Shown: positions 24,791 through 37,950, numbered from the stretch's first letter. The stretch is DNA of 64,000 bases from Agelaius tricolor (GCA_023055355.1 JALJCS010000001.1:79648881-79712880); one strand, 5' to 3'. Translations and numbers: made by a program. The notes: generated from the sequence alone by a model not told the origin.

Positions 24791-25946
24791 TTTCCCATGG
24801 TTGGGAACAAAAAGCCTTCTCTCTTTTGGGCTTGGTGTCCCTGGTGAGTTTTTTAGTTACCCGCCTGTGCTTTTGTTTAGCTGGAATTGCCTGCTTTGCT
24901 AAGCTCTCTTCTGGACTTCCTCCAGTGGAAATCAGTGTCATGAAGCGAGACAGGAGAATTGCTTTCAACTTGCCATGTTGTACATTTGTTTGTGCCTGAA
25001 AGCTTCAGGTTTCTTCCTTTCTCTTTTGTTCTTTGCACTGGAGTTTTCTCATCTTCTTTTTTAAAGCTTTTTAATGATCCCAGGCAGGAGCCCATTGGGT
25101 GCTATGAATGAAGCATTCTGGGTTTTTCTGGAGGTGGAGATATCACAACAGATGCAAGACTTCTTTCAAACTATCTAAATTATGCACTGAAAGCAGTGTT
25201 CACTGTATAAAATATTCATTATACATGGATCTTGCCAAACTCATATTTTCTAGATTATTACATCCTGTTCTCAGAGATAGCATGTGACATAGCAACAATT
25301 TAAAATTTGACACTTAGACCATTTTCTAAGCTACTGTCTCCCTCTCTATTTCTTCCCTTTATATCCAAAGGAAGAGACAAGAAACCTTGAAATAGGTGGC
25401 CTAAGATAACCACTTTCTAGGGAAGACTCCAGTAGAGACTGACTTAAAGGGTTCAGACAAGGCTGAATCACAAAGGTAAAAGCAGTTCATGATCCACAGT
25501 TCAAAAAGCCCATCAGCCCTTTCTTTCTAAGAATACATGATGTTCATCTCACAAGCAATACAAGTGCATTTGCCTAACTTGTAGCATCTTTGTCTCTTTC
25601 TTAAAATCATAAAGGTACTAAAGAATTCCCCAGATGTCAAAAATACTGGGTCATTTGGGCAGTAAGGAGACTTTAGGTGTTATGGAGAGTAATAAAAATA
25701 TTATTTAGCTTCTTTTAATATTCCTTTCTTTCTCTTTTCTTTCTGCTCTTCCTTTGTATTCTGTACAACTCTCATCTGGATTGCTTCAAGAATGTGAAAA
25801 TCAGAAAATGAATGACCAATTTTACAGTGACAAAATGTTTCACACAAGGTTTGGATTTTCAGAAGATGCAATGGTTGCCTCCAGAAGAAAAGACCCACTA
25901 AGGATCTGCCTTGCACAGTGATTTCTTTTGGACTTGGGAGAGATTC
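24791..25946. other. Non-coding stretch, nothing recognised
   Basis: Short frames only. No repeat is recognised. Confidence 0.5.
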
Positions 25947-26042
25947 ACTTTCACCATAGGATCATTCAGGTCAGAAAGGACCCCAGGAGGTCTCTAGTCC
26001 AGGCCTCTGCTTGAAGCAAGACCAGATACAAAATCAGACCAG
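25947..26042 (-). repeat. CR1 LINE 3'-end fragment
   Basis: AGGATCATTCAGGTCAGAAA followed by GGACCCCAGGAGGTCTCTAG, TCCAGGCCTCTGCTTGAAGC and AAGACCAGA matches the reverse complement of the CR1 3' end, in the variant where 'tccaacctctgctcaaagcagg' is usual. The octamer tail would lie at the left edge and is reduced to a remnant. About 95 bases remain. Confidence 0.8.
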
Positions 26043-28624
26043 ATTTCTTTATTCATTTAGTATTTCCTGAGAGTTTATTTTCTTCATGGTAGAGGGTGAT
26101 GGTGATGGTGGTGGTGTTCTAAAATATTATACTCTAGCTGTTTGGAATGGAATAACTCACAGTTTCTTATAGACTCCCTTTACAACATGTATGTAATCTT
26201 TCACAAATGCCCTGGGCATTATTGGCTGTCAGGTGTGGCAGCTTGAAAGTTCCAACAGAACATCTCAGTTAATGCTAAGTGATAATAAGATTGTCATTGT
26301 AATGGCCAAAGGATGCAGGGTAGCAATGCCTGTAGGTACAGATAATGTCGACTTTTAATGTCTTATTAGGCCAAGTGAAACAGCAAAATAAAGGGATCAA
26401 ACTCTCTGGTTGAGTTCCTTTCTCATCTTCATTTGAAGAACTCAGAAGAAAAGAACTTTTAAACCAGCCTTAATATTTGGTGAATGGAAGAATTTAGACT
26501 GAAGTAGGAAGGTAAGTATCATTCCCAAAGGAAAATTGCTTTGAAATCCTACACAGAAGATACTGGAAACTGTATATTTCCTGCAGGATTTCTCAGACAT
26601 CTCTGACCTTTTAAATTCCTTTAACTCTAAGTAGCCCCATTGATTCTTACATAGAAAGATGAATACTAGAGCACAGTAAATTCAACAAGACATTGGGAAA
26701 CTGAGAACCTGAGGGAATTGGAAACAGCAATGTGACCAAAAGAGAAATAAAGTTGTTTTCCTATTTTGTGTTTGCTCTTTTGTATTTACAGATCTTAATA
26801 AATGGAAGCTGTGTCAAGTATGCACAGTCAGATCAATCACATGTAAATAGGAGAAGCTTTGAGTTGCAGTAACCCTACCTACCTTTTTGCAGGTTATGCA
26901 GAGATCTACTGCCTCAAAGTTGAAAGCAAAGGTAAAACTGTGAGTTTTAGCACCGAAGGTGGCTATTGTAAGCTACTAGAAAAGAACAAGAAATTCATCA
27001 CACTCTTCAGCCTTTGAGACAGAAGAACATCCTTCTTTCTTATATGTTATATAGCAACCACAACTTTGAATGTAAGAGGGAATCACTGGATAAAGTTCTT
27101 TTTCCATTTAGGACCATTCTAGCATAGGAACTGTCACAGAGGGCCATGACAATAATAATTCTCCTATTGAAGACTCATTCAACTGCAACATCCACCCAAC
27201 CAACACTCAAGCAGGCCTGTTGTGAAGATGCCTGCATTACCCATTACCACTGACTCTGCTGACAGGGTGGTCTCCCCTCAGGGACAGCAAGAGCCAGCTG
27301 CTCCAGGGAGACAGCCAAGCCAGGAGCTGAGCATGAGTCAGTGCAAACCTTTCCCTCACCCAGTCCCACAGGAGCAGATAATGGGGGTCTGACAGCCCTT
27401 GACTTGGCAAGCAATGGACCAGGACCAGGATCCTTCCAGGTGCTCCATCCTGAAGCAGAAGGAGACTAGGCCAGAAACAGGGCTGGGAAGAAGCTGTCAC
27501 TTGGCTCTGAAGTCCATCCATGTGGGTACACCCACAGTATGACTTAGGCAGGGGCTGACAGCTGAAATGGGGCTAATCGTGTGTAAGTGCACCGTTGAGC
27601 AAAGAGGGGCAAGTAGTTCTTTATACTACAACAGTTAAATCTTCATTTAGTTATTGTAGTACCAAACAGCTTTCATGAATAACTCTCTAATACTGAGCTT
27701 TCATCATAAGGTCACTTGCTTAATCCCACCTAGGCAGTGACAAACAGCAATCTGTGTCTGACTCAACCATTTCTCTCACACCCTCTCATTATATGCATTT
27801 GAATAAAACTGCTCTGTACCCTGCTGAGTAACCTTCCCAAACCATGCTGCTCATTGGGTAGAGCTCAAGGAAGGACAGAGCAATTCAGTCTTGGCACTTG
27901 GAACAGAAGCCAGCTTTTAACTAGATTGAATTTTCACAGTAAGGCTAATAATTTTGGTGCTGAAATGCAAATAATTACTGTTGTAATTGCTTTCTGGCAT
28001 CCATGTGTGTTGACTGCCTCTCAAGCTGAATAAAAGGACAAAGACTCCTGGTTTTAAAAGCTCACAATATTCCTGCCTTCTGCAAAGTTCACTGAAAACC
28101 AGTGGGAATAATTTTCATAGGTGCGTGAGTCTCCTTATGAAAGGTCACAAACTTTATGTTCACTCAGATGTCTGGGAAAATTTATTCAAGGTTAAGATTA
28201 AGTAACCAGGCACAGGACTTGGCCTCTGTGAATGAGCTGGAATTTAATGCAGCCCTCCTGTGTCCCATAAAAACATGAAAAATGTCTTACTGGTTCAGAG
28301 CAAATATCCACCCAGCCCGAAAGTGTCCGTAAGTAGATACCCGAGGAACTGTAATAGCAGGAGAAATCTGTGTGACATTTCTTCCCCTTGCCTCAGCCTA
28401 CATCCAACAGTGGATGTCTGTTGTTTCAGACCAATGGATTTCCTCTGCCTGTTCAGTAACAGGGATCTCTCTTATGGAATTTTTTACCTCTATATAATTT
28501 CATTTTCCTTGCATTTTTGGCTTCCACCAAAGACTGAGCTTATAAGGAAAGAGGTGCTGTTTCCCAAGGCCTCAGTCCTGAGGGGTTCTGGTTTGTTCAG
28601 AAGCAGAACTTTATGTGTGAATAG
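26043..28624. other. Non-coding stretch with a small (GGTGAT)n tract
   Basis: At 26095-26117 the plus strand reads GGTGAT repeated, then GGTGGT, a short hexamer/trimer microsatellite. A 148-codon frame (28260-28706) and a 94-codon minus frame (27237-27521) have no recognisable domain. No gene is supported. Confidence 0.5.
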
Positions 28625-28800
28625 TTTGCCATCTTGTGCATTTTTTTACATTCATCTCTATCACAATTCATCTGGCATCTTACGCCCTTGGCAATCATTT
28701 TCCTAAGGCCCTTCCTAGTGCCACTTATTTCTCTTTGTACCACTCTGAGCAGCTCTGGATCACCAGCACACCTTTCCCATGCTCTGACCTCCCTGACCTT
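28625..28800 (-). repeat. Probable ancient CR1 LINE coding-region relic
   Basis: TTTTTTTACATTCATCTCTA, CAATTCATCTGGCATCTTA, AAGGCCCTTCC and GAGCAGCTCTGGATCACCAG then CACACCTTTCCCA follow, in order, the reverse complement of the conserved segment in old amniote CR1 copies ('catctgccatttt...gtatcatcagcaaactttgccac'). Identity is low, as expected for a pre-avian copy. It lies within the 148-codon frame noted upstream, which is therefore not a gene. Confidence 0.5.
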
Positions 28801-29569
28801 ATGAATGTGTGATGGAGTTGGTCTGGAGGGCTTTGGGGCTGGGAAATTCTTAGGTGCTTCTTTTGCACTCATTCACATTCTCTCTGCGTGCAGGACTATC
28901 TTTTTTTCAAGCACACTCCCAGCACAAAACAAATGCAGAATCTAAAACCAGAAATTTCTTTTAAATATTTTTTGGCTTTTCTTTTCCCCAGATGCATGGG
29001 CATCTTGCTTTCTCCATCTTTATTTATAAATATGGCATCCACTTTGCCCAGAAGGCAAATGGTATTACCTTCACAAACAGGGAGGATTTTGTATCTTCAG
29101 CATGTGTACATTTCTGCACATTTTCAAATAAGCGTGTAAGGAAATACTGAAATTAATATTTCATGTGAATACATTTGACTCCAGTTGCAGAAGGCAGCAG
29201 TCTTTCAGCAATTGTTATTCTCTCAGATGTGGCTAATGTCAGAAATATAAGAGAAGAACTGAACTACCAATTAAGCATTTTGCCTGTCCCATGATATTTT
29301 GTTTATTTTCACTTCATAGACAAAAGAGTGACTACAGGGACTAAACATGCAGGCTTTCCCTTTATGAAGCTGCAACATAATGGACAAATAAAGTACAAAA
29401 TTGCCTTTCTTGTATTAACTACATTTATAATTTTTAGAAAAGTGAGCAGATCAAGGGTCAAATTAACTTATAATTTACTAGTGCAGGATTAGAATCAAAA
29501 CAAATGTCCATTGTGCTGTGTATTCCTCTTTGGGACCACTGCTGAGCTTCATGAAGAACAAAATTTTTC
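28801..29569. other. Non-coding stretch, nothing recognised
   Basis: One 83-codon frame without motifs. AT-rich, no repeat recognised. Confidence 0.5.
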
Positions 29570-29900
29570 TCCCGGCAGACAAAACCAAGAAAAATTAGCT
29601 TTCTTAAAAGTGCAATAGATCCTAGAGCTTGGCAAACATTACTGATCTCCTTATGTTCAGCAGTGCTACTTAAGGAGAGAGATACTACTGTAATTATTTT
29701 TTCAAAGAAAGACTGATGTTAGTTCAACAAAGATAAAACAGCTTGGGATTAATTAGCTGCAGTCATGCAAATAAATATTAAATAATGAGCCATTATAAAT
29801 TATGTCTTATACAGTTAATATTCATACAACTTTCATGCAAAGATTATACAATTTCTTATCATATTAATTTTTACTCATTACCTCACAAAGTTGAAAATGA
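29570..29900. promoter_or_regulatory. Candidate conserved enhancer block with POU/homeodomain sites
   Basis: This is repeat-free AT-rich sequence carrying GGATTA (29746-29751) fused to TAATTAG (29750-29756), a perfect octamer ATGCAAAT (29765-29772) and a near-octamer ATGCAAAG (29835-29842) within 100 bases. Paired, POU and Otx/Pitx-type factors bind such cores. The spacing and absence of repeats resemble vertebrate developmental enhancers. Function is inferred only. Confidence 0.35.
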
Positions 29901-30360
29901 TTTTTTGAGACCCTCTGCATTAAGATTTGAACTACACTAGCAGCTGCCATGTCCAGCTTGCAAACACTCTCCAAATGTCTCCAACTTCTGAAGACAGAAA
30001 CTTCTACCATGTTTTGGCTAATCCTAATTTAGTAGTTTCAAAGCATATATAAAATAAAACTTTGGAATCTGTCACACATCAGACAGCAAGGAACAGCTGT
30101 TCCCAGTGAAGAGGGCAGTGGTCCAGCCCAAAGACTGGACACACATAAGCTGAAGACCAAGATTTCAATGTGATCAGTTCCTTGAATGGGGACAGAGTTG
30201 CAAAGCTTTCACAAGAATGGTCTCCCACACTGTATGGTAATGCTTTTATTTAGGAATGACATTGAACCTCATCTCTACTGAAATATGAGACCCTGTCTCA
30301 GAAATATCACAGTGAATCTTTGAAGAAAGAAACTTGATGTGTTTTATTAAATTGTATAAT

Positions 30361-30417
30361 GGGTAAATTTTATTCTCTCAAGACATAAATTTTAAGGGTA
30401 AATTTTATTCTTTCAAG
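30361..30417 (+). repeat. 35-bp tandem duplication
   Basis: GGGTAAATTTTATTCTCTCA (30361) recurs as GGGTAAATTTTATTCTTTCA (30396), one mismatch over the 22 bases repeated. Confidence 0.85.
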
Positions 30418-30559
30418 GTTTCACTGCTAGCACCTTTATTTTAATTAACTACAAAAATACATATTTTATCCCAAAGATATACTTTGCATTTAGTTAGGTG
30501 ATGATGGAATATAATTCAAGTGTACGTAATTCCATACATTAGATTGGGTCTTAAATTTT

Positions 30560-31240
30560 TATTCCCTCAATCATCCTCAGATGCTCATGTCTACTCCTAA
30601 GATAATCTGTCTTCAACCATTGCTGGTTCTTGGCTTCTTTTTCCTGCTTCTGTCAAGGTCAGGACTGAAGGCACTTGAGATGGTATTTCGCATTCAGGCT
30701 TAGAAGTTTTCATTTCTTATCTATATTACAAGTCGTGAGTTCTACACCATTCTACTAACAAACTACAAAATGGCTCACTATCTTTCATTACAAGGTCTTT
30801 TAAGGCTAAACTATCCAAATGAGAAGTGACACCTAAATTATTGTCACTTTTAACCCAATAACTAATCGCTCAAAGTCCGCACTGCAGACTTTTCTGCCCA
30901 ATTACAAAATACCACCCAAACACATGAAGAAGGAGGAAGAAGGTGAAGAAAGTAAAGAACAACAACCAGACACTGACCTAAAACCTCCATCTTTCCCCAT
31001 ATGCATCACTATATTCTAAAACTTTAAACTCTAAGTTTTCCACCACTAATTTGTGTGATATTACACACTTCTAATCAACTACACACCCATAATCCCAGTG
31101 CTATCAATCAATTTTGGAAGCCTTCTCCATGGCCTCAGGTCAAATATAGTATTACGTTGTGGGTCTGTGCCTTTCAGCGCAGAAAGCTTAAAATTCTCAG
31201 CATCCAGGATTCCAAAAAACCATTACACCTTTATTCCCCC
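30560..31240. mobile_element. G-poor block, probably retroelement (LTR) derived
   Basis: From about 30700 to 31140 the plus strand is strongly G-depleted: 30961-31020 has only 3 G in 60 bases while C stays common. Such skew is typical of retroelement RNA rather than of bird intergenic DNA. The text (for example TTGGAAGCCTTCTCCATGGC and GTGGGTCTGTGCCTTTCAGC) is one I associate with a very abundant songbird repeat, probably ERV-derived. On the minus strand an AATAAA signal lies at 31230-31235. I cannot fix the ends, orientation or family name. A repeat-library search would settle it. Confidence 0.45.
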
Positions 31241-34200
31241 TGTTAAACAGGCTGAGGGCTCCTACCTGTGGGGAGAGAACCTCCTGAGTAGCCAGGGGAG
31301 TGGGTTTGGGGAAACCCAGCAGCAGTGTGTCCCTCCACATCTGCTGGGTCACCTGATGCTAGAACATTTGGGATACCATGTCAGCATTGCCAATAACAAG
31401 GAATTGGTGCGAGCTTCTTTCACATGAATTGTGTTAAATATGGACATGACATGATCAGTAAATATTTCTGATCTGAGGCAGATGAATTGGCCCTGTAGAG
31501 TGTCTGAAACAGCAGCTGTGCCTTAAAATGTCATTCTGAGACCAGGCAGGCACTGAAAAAAAAAGACAAGTAACCCCCCAGTCATGGCAATAAGCTTTTC
31601 CTGCAGAAATGCAAGACCCAGGTGTTGTTTGGGGTGGCAGATCTCTCACACAAATTATACTTTCTTCCCAAAAGGTCATTCCCTGGTGGGCCAAGGTGAG
31701 GGGGGTTTGACAGGCTGATGAGTGGCTCAGCAGTGCTGCTCAGGTGGAACCTGTGTCCCCACTCTCATTTCCCCAGCTCTGAGGCAGCAGAGGGAGGGTG
31801 GGCATCCTGCTGGGCTGAGGGACTGGCCCCTCACTGCTCCATCAGTCTCTGGGGCTTAGCAGGGAGATTGGAAGTATTCAGTGGCATTAACACATTGAAG
31901 TGAGTGCAGAGTACCTAGAGACTTCAGCCTACTGTGCAAAACTGCATTTGCTCTGATTCCCTTGCCTTTATGGCTGCAGTTAATAATTTCCTGGTGTCCC
32001 CCATATGGTGCCACTGTCTAATATAATCCAAAAAATAATTAAGTGTGTCAGAAGTCACTCAGTTCCCTCTTGTGTTAGCTTAACCTTCCATAATGTGTCT
32101 GCTAAAAGCTCCCTTTCTGTGTATTTCCATAGTAACTATTAGAACAAACCCCTGCATTGTCCCATAACAAATTTTTCCTTCCAGCACCATATTTCTGCAA
32201 GGAAGAGCATTGGAGATGGACCAACAAGTGAACTGAAATTGATAAAATGATCTAAAGGTAATTGCCAACATATATAACAAACTGATCATTTCTTTGGAAG
32301 TTATTTTACCCACAAATGATGTCAGTATCTTCTGTCTAATACAAAAGAAAAGTAAACTTTCTTTTGGCTCTATCATCTTACAAATTTGTACACGGTCACA
32401 ACAATGCTGTCATCAGTTTCTCCCATTCTATCCTTACTTTAAAATAATTCTAGATATGCATACACGTGAAAGGGACTAAATCAAGACCTCTCTGCACAAT
32501 AATATATTATAGGAGAAGCTGTAAAAGATTCAAAAGCCCAAGAGGGTTTGTGGACCTTGGAGACAAACATTCTCAAGTAAAACTATTCTATTTGAAATTT
32601 TTTGTTGTTGTTGTTTTGAAATGTAGTGGCTAAATTGATACTTTAGGCCTGGATTTTAAAATCCAGTACACTACAAGTGGGTTATTGCTGCTTATCATCA
32701 CTTGCTTTATTAATGTTTTAAAGTCCTTTAAAACCCCCAGAGGCCTGCTGGGGAATAAACAAGCAGACATGGTTCTGTATTGCAAAAATCTGTAGAAACT
32801 ATGATGTGTTTGCCACAGAGCTGCATGTGAGCCTGAGGAAAAAGTACCTGAGGCATCCAACACCTCTCAGAGTGGATCTGCAGCCTGGCAGACCATAATT
32901 TTGATTTATTTTTACCTCTTTTCTCTTTTTAAAAAATTTCTATTTCAATTGTCTCAGTCTTATGTCTGGGATTGCAAGGTTCAGGGAGAGAAGTCAGCTG
33001 TACTTGCCTCAACTATATTTGAAAGAAAACCTCTCCAGCTCTCAAGGACAAAGACTGCAATGAGTCTGCCTTTGAGACCACTGGATTAATGGATTTCAGA
33101 TGAATGTCTAGGGGAAGCTGGAAAAAAAAAGGTGGAGTAATGTCTAGCAAATAGTTGTGATAAACAGATTCCTGGAGGTGAAAGTTTTCTCTTCCCTGTT
33201 TCTGGCTGTCTTGGAGCAGTAAGGGCAGGCTGCTCCTCAGGGGAGAGGAGCTGGGGGTCCAGGGTGATGCAGGGCTGGCCAGGGTTTTGCCAAGGGTCAG
33301 CAGAAGTGCCCGTGGAAACCTTGTCTCCCTTCTACTGAAGCTTGTGGTAAACCCAGGAACCATGATTAGCAAACAGAGAGGCAGATGACATTCTCCTCAC
33401 AAGTTCCTATGGCTTCTTATTGCTTTAATCACACAATGATTCAAATGCACAACTCAGTTGTGTAAAATATGTACATCTAAAGCCTATTCACCAAATTTTT
33501 TATTTGTGTGAAATATAATTTCTCTCTAGGTTCATTGGAACCACGACAGGTTATGGAAATCTGCTTTATTTACTGGTTTCAGGTGTTGCAGCTGAAAACA
33601 GCTGTACAGTATAAAGGCTGATCTTTAAAAAAAGGAAGAGATATAATTCCTGTAAAAACCTTAGCACTTCTAGAAAACAAGTTTAAGTAAAGCTTTATTC
33701 ATCTGTTTCTATCAAAAAAGTTGATTGCTAAATAAAACGAGATGTCAGCAAAGTCAACAAAAGGTTCTACCCCAAGTGATTTGATGGAATTTTGTATTGG
33801 CTGAATGATGCCCTCTGGGGCTCTCATTCTAAAATATGATATAGACACTCTCTGAAGTAAGACAGCTTTAGAAATCTGGATGGAGAGAAAATGTGGAACT
33901 CTCTAGATTACAGAACAGCATCTCACCCAATCAGCCCAGTGCCACTGATCCTGACATTTACTATATTGCTTTTATCTGAGAGAAACAGCATCTTGCAGCA
34001 GTGGAAATAGGTCCAGGGTAATGCAGAAGATAACACTTCACAGGTGCACAGTTAGTGCTTTAATATGCACTTTGTAAGCCATTATTTTGGGCAGACATCT
34101 TTCAGACTGAGAGCCCAGGTGTCTCTCTTGATTATGCCAATCCTCTGTCCTGAGACTCTTCCTAGGCTGGATGTAAAGGGCATCAGTGAAACCTGACTAT

Positions 34201-35589
34201 TGTTAAAGGAATTAAATCCCAATTTGAGGGAGAGGGTTGGTTGCTCTGCCTCAGGATCTCATCACAATGCAGCAGAAAGGTACAGGGATGGCAGGCACAG
34301 AGCACCCTTCTACTTCTTTCTGTCCACTTTTCCATTTCCTTTGTGGGTGAGCATGGTTCCTATTGTGTACTTTCCAGCTGTAGAAATGAAATAATTAGTT
34401 GGTGAAGAGGTGATGAAATCATTAGACATTATTATTATCTTTTGTGGAACTATGAAGATAAAACTACATGAGCCTTATTATCTGGTATTGTATTCACAGA
34501 CTATACAAGTGTAACTCTAGTGAACTATGCTTATTTCATGGAAAGGTTTCAGTGGAAATATTAATGGATTGAACAGTGTATTCAAAAAAGAAGGATGGAA
34601 ATGTCATAGCATTAAAGATTAATTTTTTTTTTTCTGAGAGGAACTCATCTCTCTGAGCATGATTCTGGAAACATTTTAATTAAGTCTATCAGGTTTTAAT
34701 CCCTGCCCTTTATTTCACCTCTTTCAGACAACACAAGGAGAATTGTAATTGCTGACAACTTCTAAGTCTAAAAGATCAAAAATACCACATTTCTTATGGC
34801 AAAGAAAGCAAAGGAAAATCATTTGGAGGAATATCTATAATTCTCTGACATGAATTCTAAGAAATCTGTTGTTTTCTTTTAGTTAAATCTCCTTCTGGGG
34901 ATAAATGCTGTGACTCTTGGAGAATGTATTATATGTAAAAAAAATTGACTGTACATTATGCCTGTATTAAACTTATTTTAACCAATCAGTAGTGAGGAAC
35001 CTTAAACTATTCCAGTGAATGATTAGATGAAAAAACATTTTTCAATTTTCTTTTTTTCCCCCTATCTCTTGCCCCTTCTCTTCTTTTAAAGACAAATAGC
35101 TATTATTATATTTTAAAATGAAATTTGCAAGCTTAGAAAAATGATTCTTGAAAATGATTCTGCTTCTTGTTTTCCCCTTCCCCAAATGTCACTGTTTATC
35201 TACAAAAGTGGGTGACATTACTTGAGCAGTTGTCCAGAGAATCATGCTGTGACCCTTTCAGTCACATGCAGTCATCAAAGATCTCTTGCAGAGGTAATTT
35301 GGGTCTCTTCATTCTTCCTGTTGGAATATATATGATCTTTCTTCTAGGCATGTGAACTCATCCTAGCCCTGGCTGTTCCCCAGGGGAACCTCCAGACAAG
35401 TGGCTGTAAATTATAATGCCTGTTTCCAGATGTATGGTGGGTTACCGCTGCAAAACTGGTGATTTGTGTAGGAACTCTTAAATACTTAAATTTCTAGCAG
35501 AACCTTCTTTCCAATTACAGTGACTACACTTCTGTCTGGTATTTACTGGTCTTTGAAATGTTAAAATAATTGTGCCACATCTATAGATT
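31241..35589. other. Non-coding stretch, nothing recognised
   Basis: Frames of 60-119 codons on both strands, no domains. Locally GC-richer patches occur at 31690-31860 and 33180-33330 without CpG enrichment. A (TTG)n stub lies at about 32601-32614. Confidence 0.5.
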
Positions 35590-36228
35590 TTGTATTACAT
35601 CTGCCAAGGGATGTGCAGGTCCACCTACAGTTTCATTGCAATGTTACTAATTTTTCACTTGCAGTGTTTTCTTCCTGTCATGCAATTACCTATGAAGAGA
35701 CATTATGGCATTTTTGAATGCATATGTTACAAACTGGCATTATATCCGTGCCATCAGTGTCACCAGTGCAATAGAAGCTGTGTTTGGAATTCAGTGGTGA
35801 CTCAGAGTACACCAGTGATTTTCAATTTCCCAGCAAATGACTTGCTCAGTTACAAAATATTATCTGAAATTTGTCTTCTATGTTGGAGACACTTCTGTGC
35901 TTCCTGGATGAAATGGAAGTACTTAATGGTGCTTTTCAGCTGTAAGAAAATAAATATCTGTTATGCAAAGAGCAGTGTAGGTACAGTAAAGTGCCACTGT
36001 GTTATCCACAGCCCGTGGCTGGGTTTGGCTTTACAGACAGTGCCTGGGGCAGCCTCTGTCCCTTGTGCTCACACATGGTCTGTGAGGGGAGAGGGACTCC
36101 CAGGATACTCTGTATTGAACTCAAAACTCACCAGGGAAGGAGTAAGAGGCAAGGTCAGAGAAAGAACTAGCACCAAGACTGAGAGGAACATAGACAAAAA
36201 ATGTGACTTTCCTCAATTATTCTCCTAA
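35590..36228 (+). other. 212-codon open frame, probably chance
   Basis: This is the longest ATG-initiated frame in the window. The predicted product has many Cys and Trp, a CPCHQCHQCNRSC-like patch at about residues 53-64, and a basic C-terminus. No domain or family is recognised and composition changes along its length. In 64 kb of 41% GC-like DNA a frame of this size is expected by chance at roughly a few tenths per window, so length is weak evidence. There are no flanking exon signals I trust. Confidence 0.12.
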
Positions 36229-37829
36229 GAATAATTGGGGATGATAACCTAATTTTGTGTGATAGCAAATACCTACTCTCATTTTCTCTCTGAGACTTGA
36301 TTATAGTCATGAATGAGAAGATTTATTTTAAGGGCTTTTGATTGATTGGGCTGGGGGTGGGAGGAGGTGCAACTTGTTTTAGAGAGTGAGATGTAAAACT
36401 GATACAGTTATTAATAAGCATTGTGTTGCATAAGCTTGAAGCTGTGGCTGCTGGCCTGAGGGCCACTCTCTGTAAGGGGCCATACAAATGTACAGGCCTG
36501 ACAGCCCCTGCTTTGAAGAACTGACCTCAGAAATGAGGTGTTCACTTCTTTTTTTTTCTCTGCCTTGAGCTGAAGTTGCCCAGTTGGACAGCCTTCCCAT
36601 GGTTGTATGCTTCCAGCCTCACTGTAGCCGATGACAGGACATGTTGGGGCTGTAAGGTCTCTTGGTGTTTCACAGAATGGTAGAACACACCCAAACCCAG
36701 TGTGGGAGCCACAGCAGGGATTGTGCTTTTGTGGTTGCTGGCCCTAAATTAGTTTCAGAGCAGCCCATTGTGTTGTCTTGGCTTTGGGTGTAGAGGTTGA
36801 TTTGTGCAAGACAGGATTTGTGCAAGAGCTGTTGCACAGGTTCCTCCCAGCCTGGGGCACCAGCAGCCCCTGGCAGACCCTGACAGCCCCTCTGGCAGAA
36901 GAGAGAGAGCTGTGGTCCCTCAGGAGGGGATGTGCAGGGCAGAGAACTTCTGCTCCCTCCCTGGTGACCACAGCTCCTGCAGCCTGGCTGTGTCTATGAC
37001 ATCAACAGCTGAGAATGATTTTTTAAGGTTGGGCTCCTGTAGAACTGCTGGGAAAAAGAGACTCTAAGATGAGCTGGTTAACCTTTGCACACACTCTTTG
37101 GTAGCCTTATATCTGTATAAATAAATCCTAGGGATACAAGTACATTGTGACATACAAACTGACCTTCATAGCTCAGTAAGTCTATTCTTCCACTGCAATG
37201 CAGCCCTGTGAAATCAGGATCTATTTCTCATTCTTAAAGCAATGCACTTCTTTGTTGAAGCACCTTTTTCCTGAAGCACTTGCTTGCTCTTCTCTCCTTG
37301 TGTTTCTTTTAAATTGGCTGTCTACTGACAGTCAGTAACAAATTAATGCCATTTAAGTTCAAACAAACAATCAAACCCACCCCTTACACCAATGTGGAGC
37401 TGGTTGAGGTGAATTGTTTGCCACCTATAAAGAGCAGTTTCTATTTTTCCAGTGTGATGAAACACTCCAAATTTGTGCTCTAGGTGTTTTAATTTTTTAG
37501 CATTATATGTCTTGAGGAGGTTAAACAGAAGAGTATCTGAAAGTAAAAATCCAATGTCAGTCACAGTTGGAAGGGCATGATTTGTCTCAAATTAATCCCT
37601 TTAATCTTTGACAGGTGTATTCCTATAGGTAACTTTTTCTCATTTGCATTTATGATGCTGAAACATAAAGTGATGCTATCTTAGCACACAATCCACATGG
37701 AGCTATCTTCCCTTATCTCAGCCAAAGTACACTGATAAGTTAAAGGTGAGAAAATGTGGAAGACAATGCATGAGAAGTGGTGAGCTGCTATCTCTGGAAG
37801 TAATTTGAAGGGTTCACATTAGGACTGAG
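36229..37829. other. Non-coding stretch, nothing recognised
   Basis: A GC-richer patch at 36770-37000 keeps three overlapping frames open (73-87 codons) on both strands, with no domains. A short phrase at 36670-36684 (CACAGAATGGTAGAA) resembles a CR1 tail but is too short to call. Confidence 0.5.
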
Positions 37830-37950
37830 GGGCTCTGTGGCTCACCCCTGAGCCTGGCTGGGACTGTGGCTGTGCCAGGCTGGCAGGGAGGCAGAGCCTG
37901 GCTGTGGGTGCCAGGGCACAGGGCTGCAGCCACCACCCTTCCCCAAAGCT
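37830..37950 (+). repeat. GC-rich degenerate GGCTG repeat patch
   Basis: GGCTG, GCCTGGCTG and GTGCCAGG words recur about every 10-20 bases. It stands out from the AT-rich surroundings but lacks CpG, so it is not a CpG island. It may be a decayed minisatellite. Confidence 0.45.

Noticed and set aside
36670..36684. CR1-tail-like phrase CACAGAATGGTAGAA
   Set aside because: Too short, and the following sequence does not continue as CR1.
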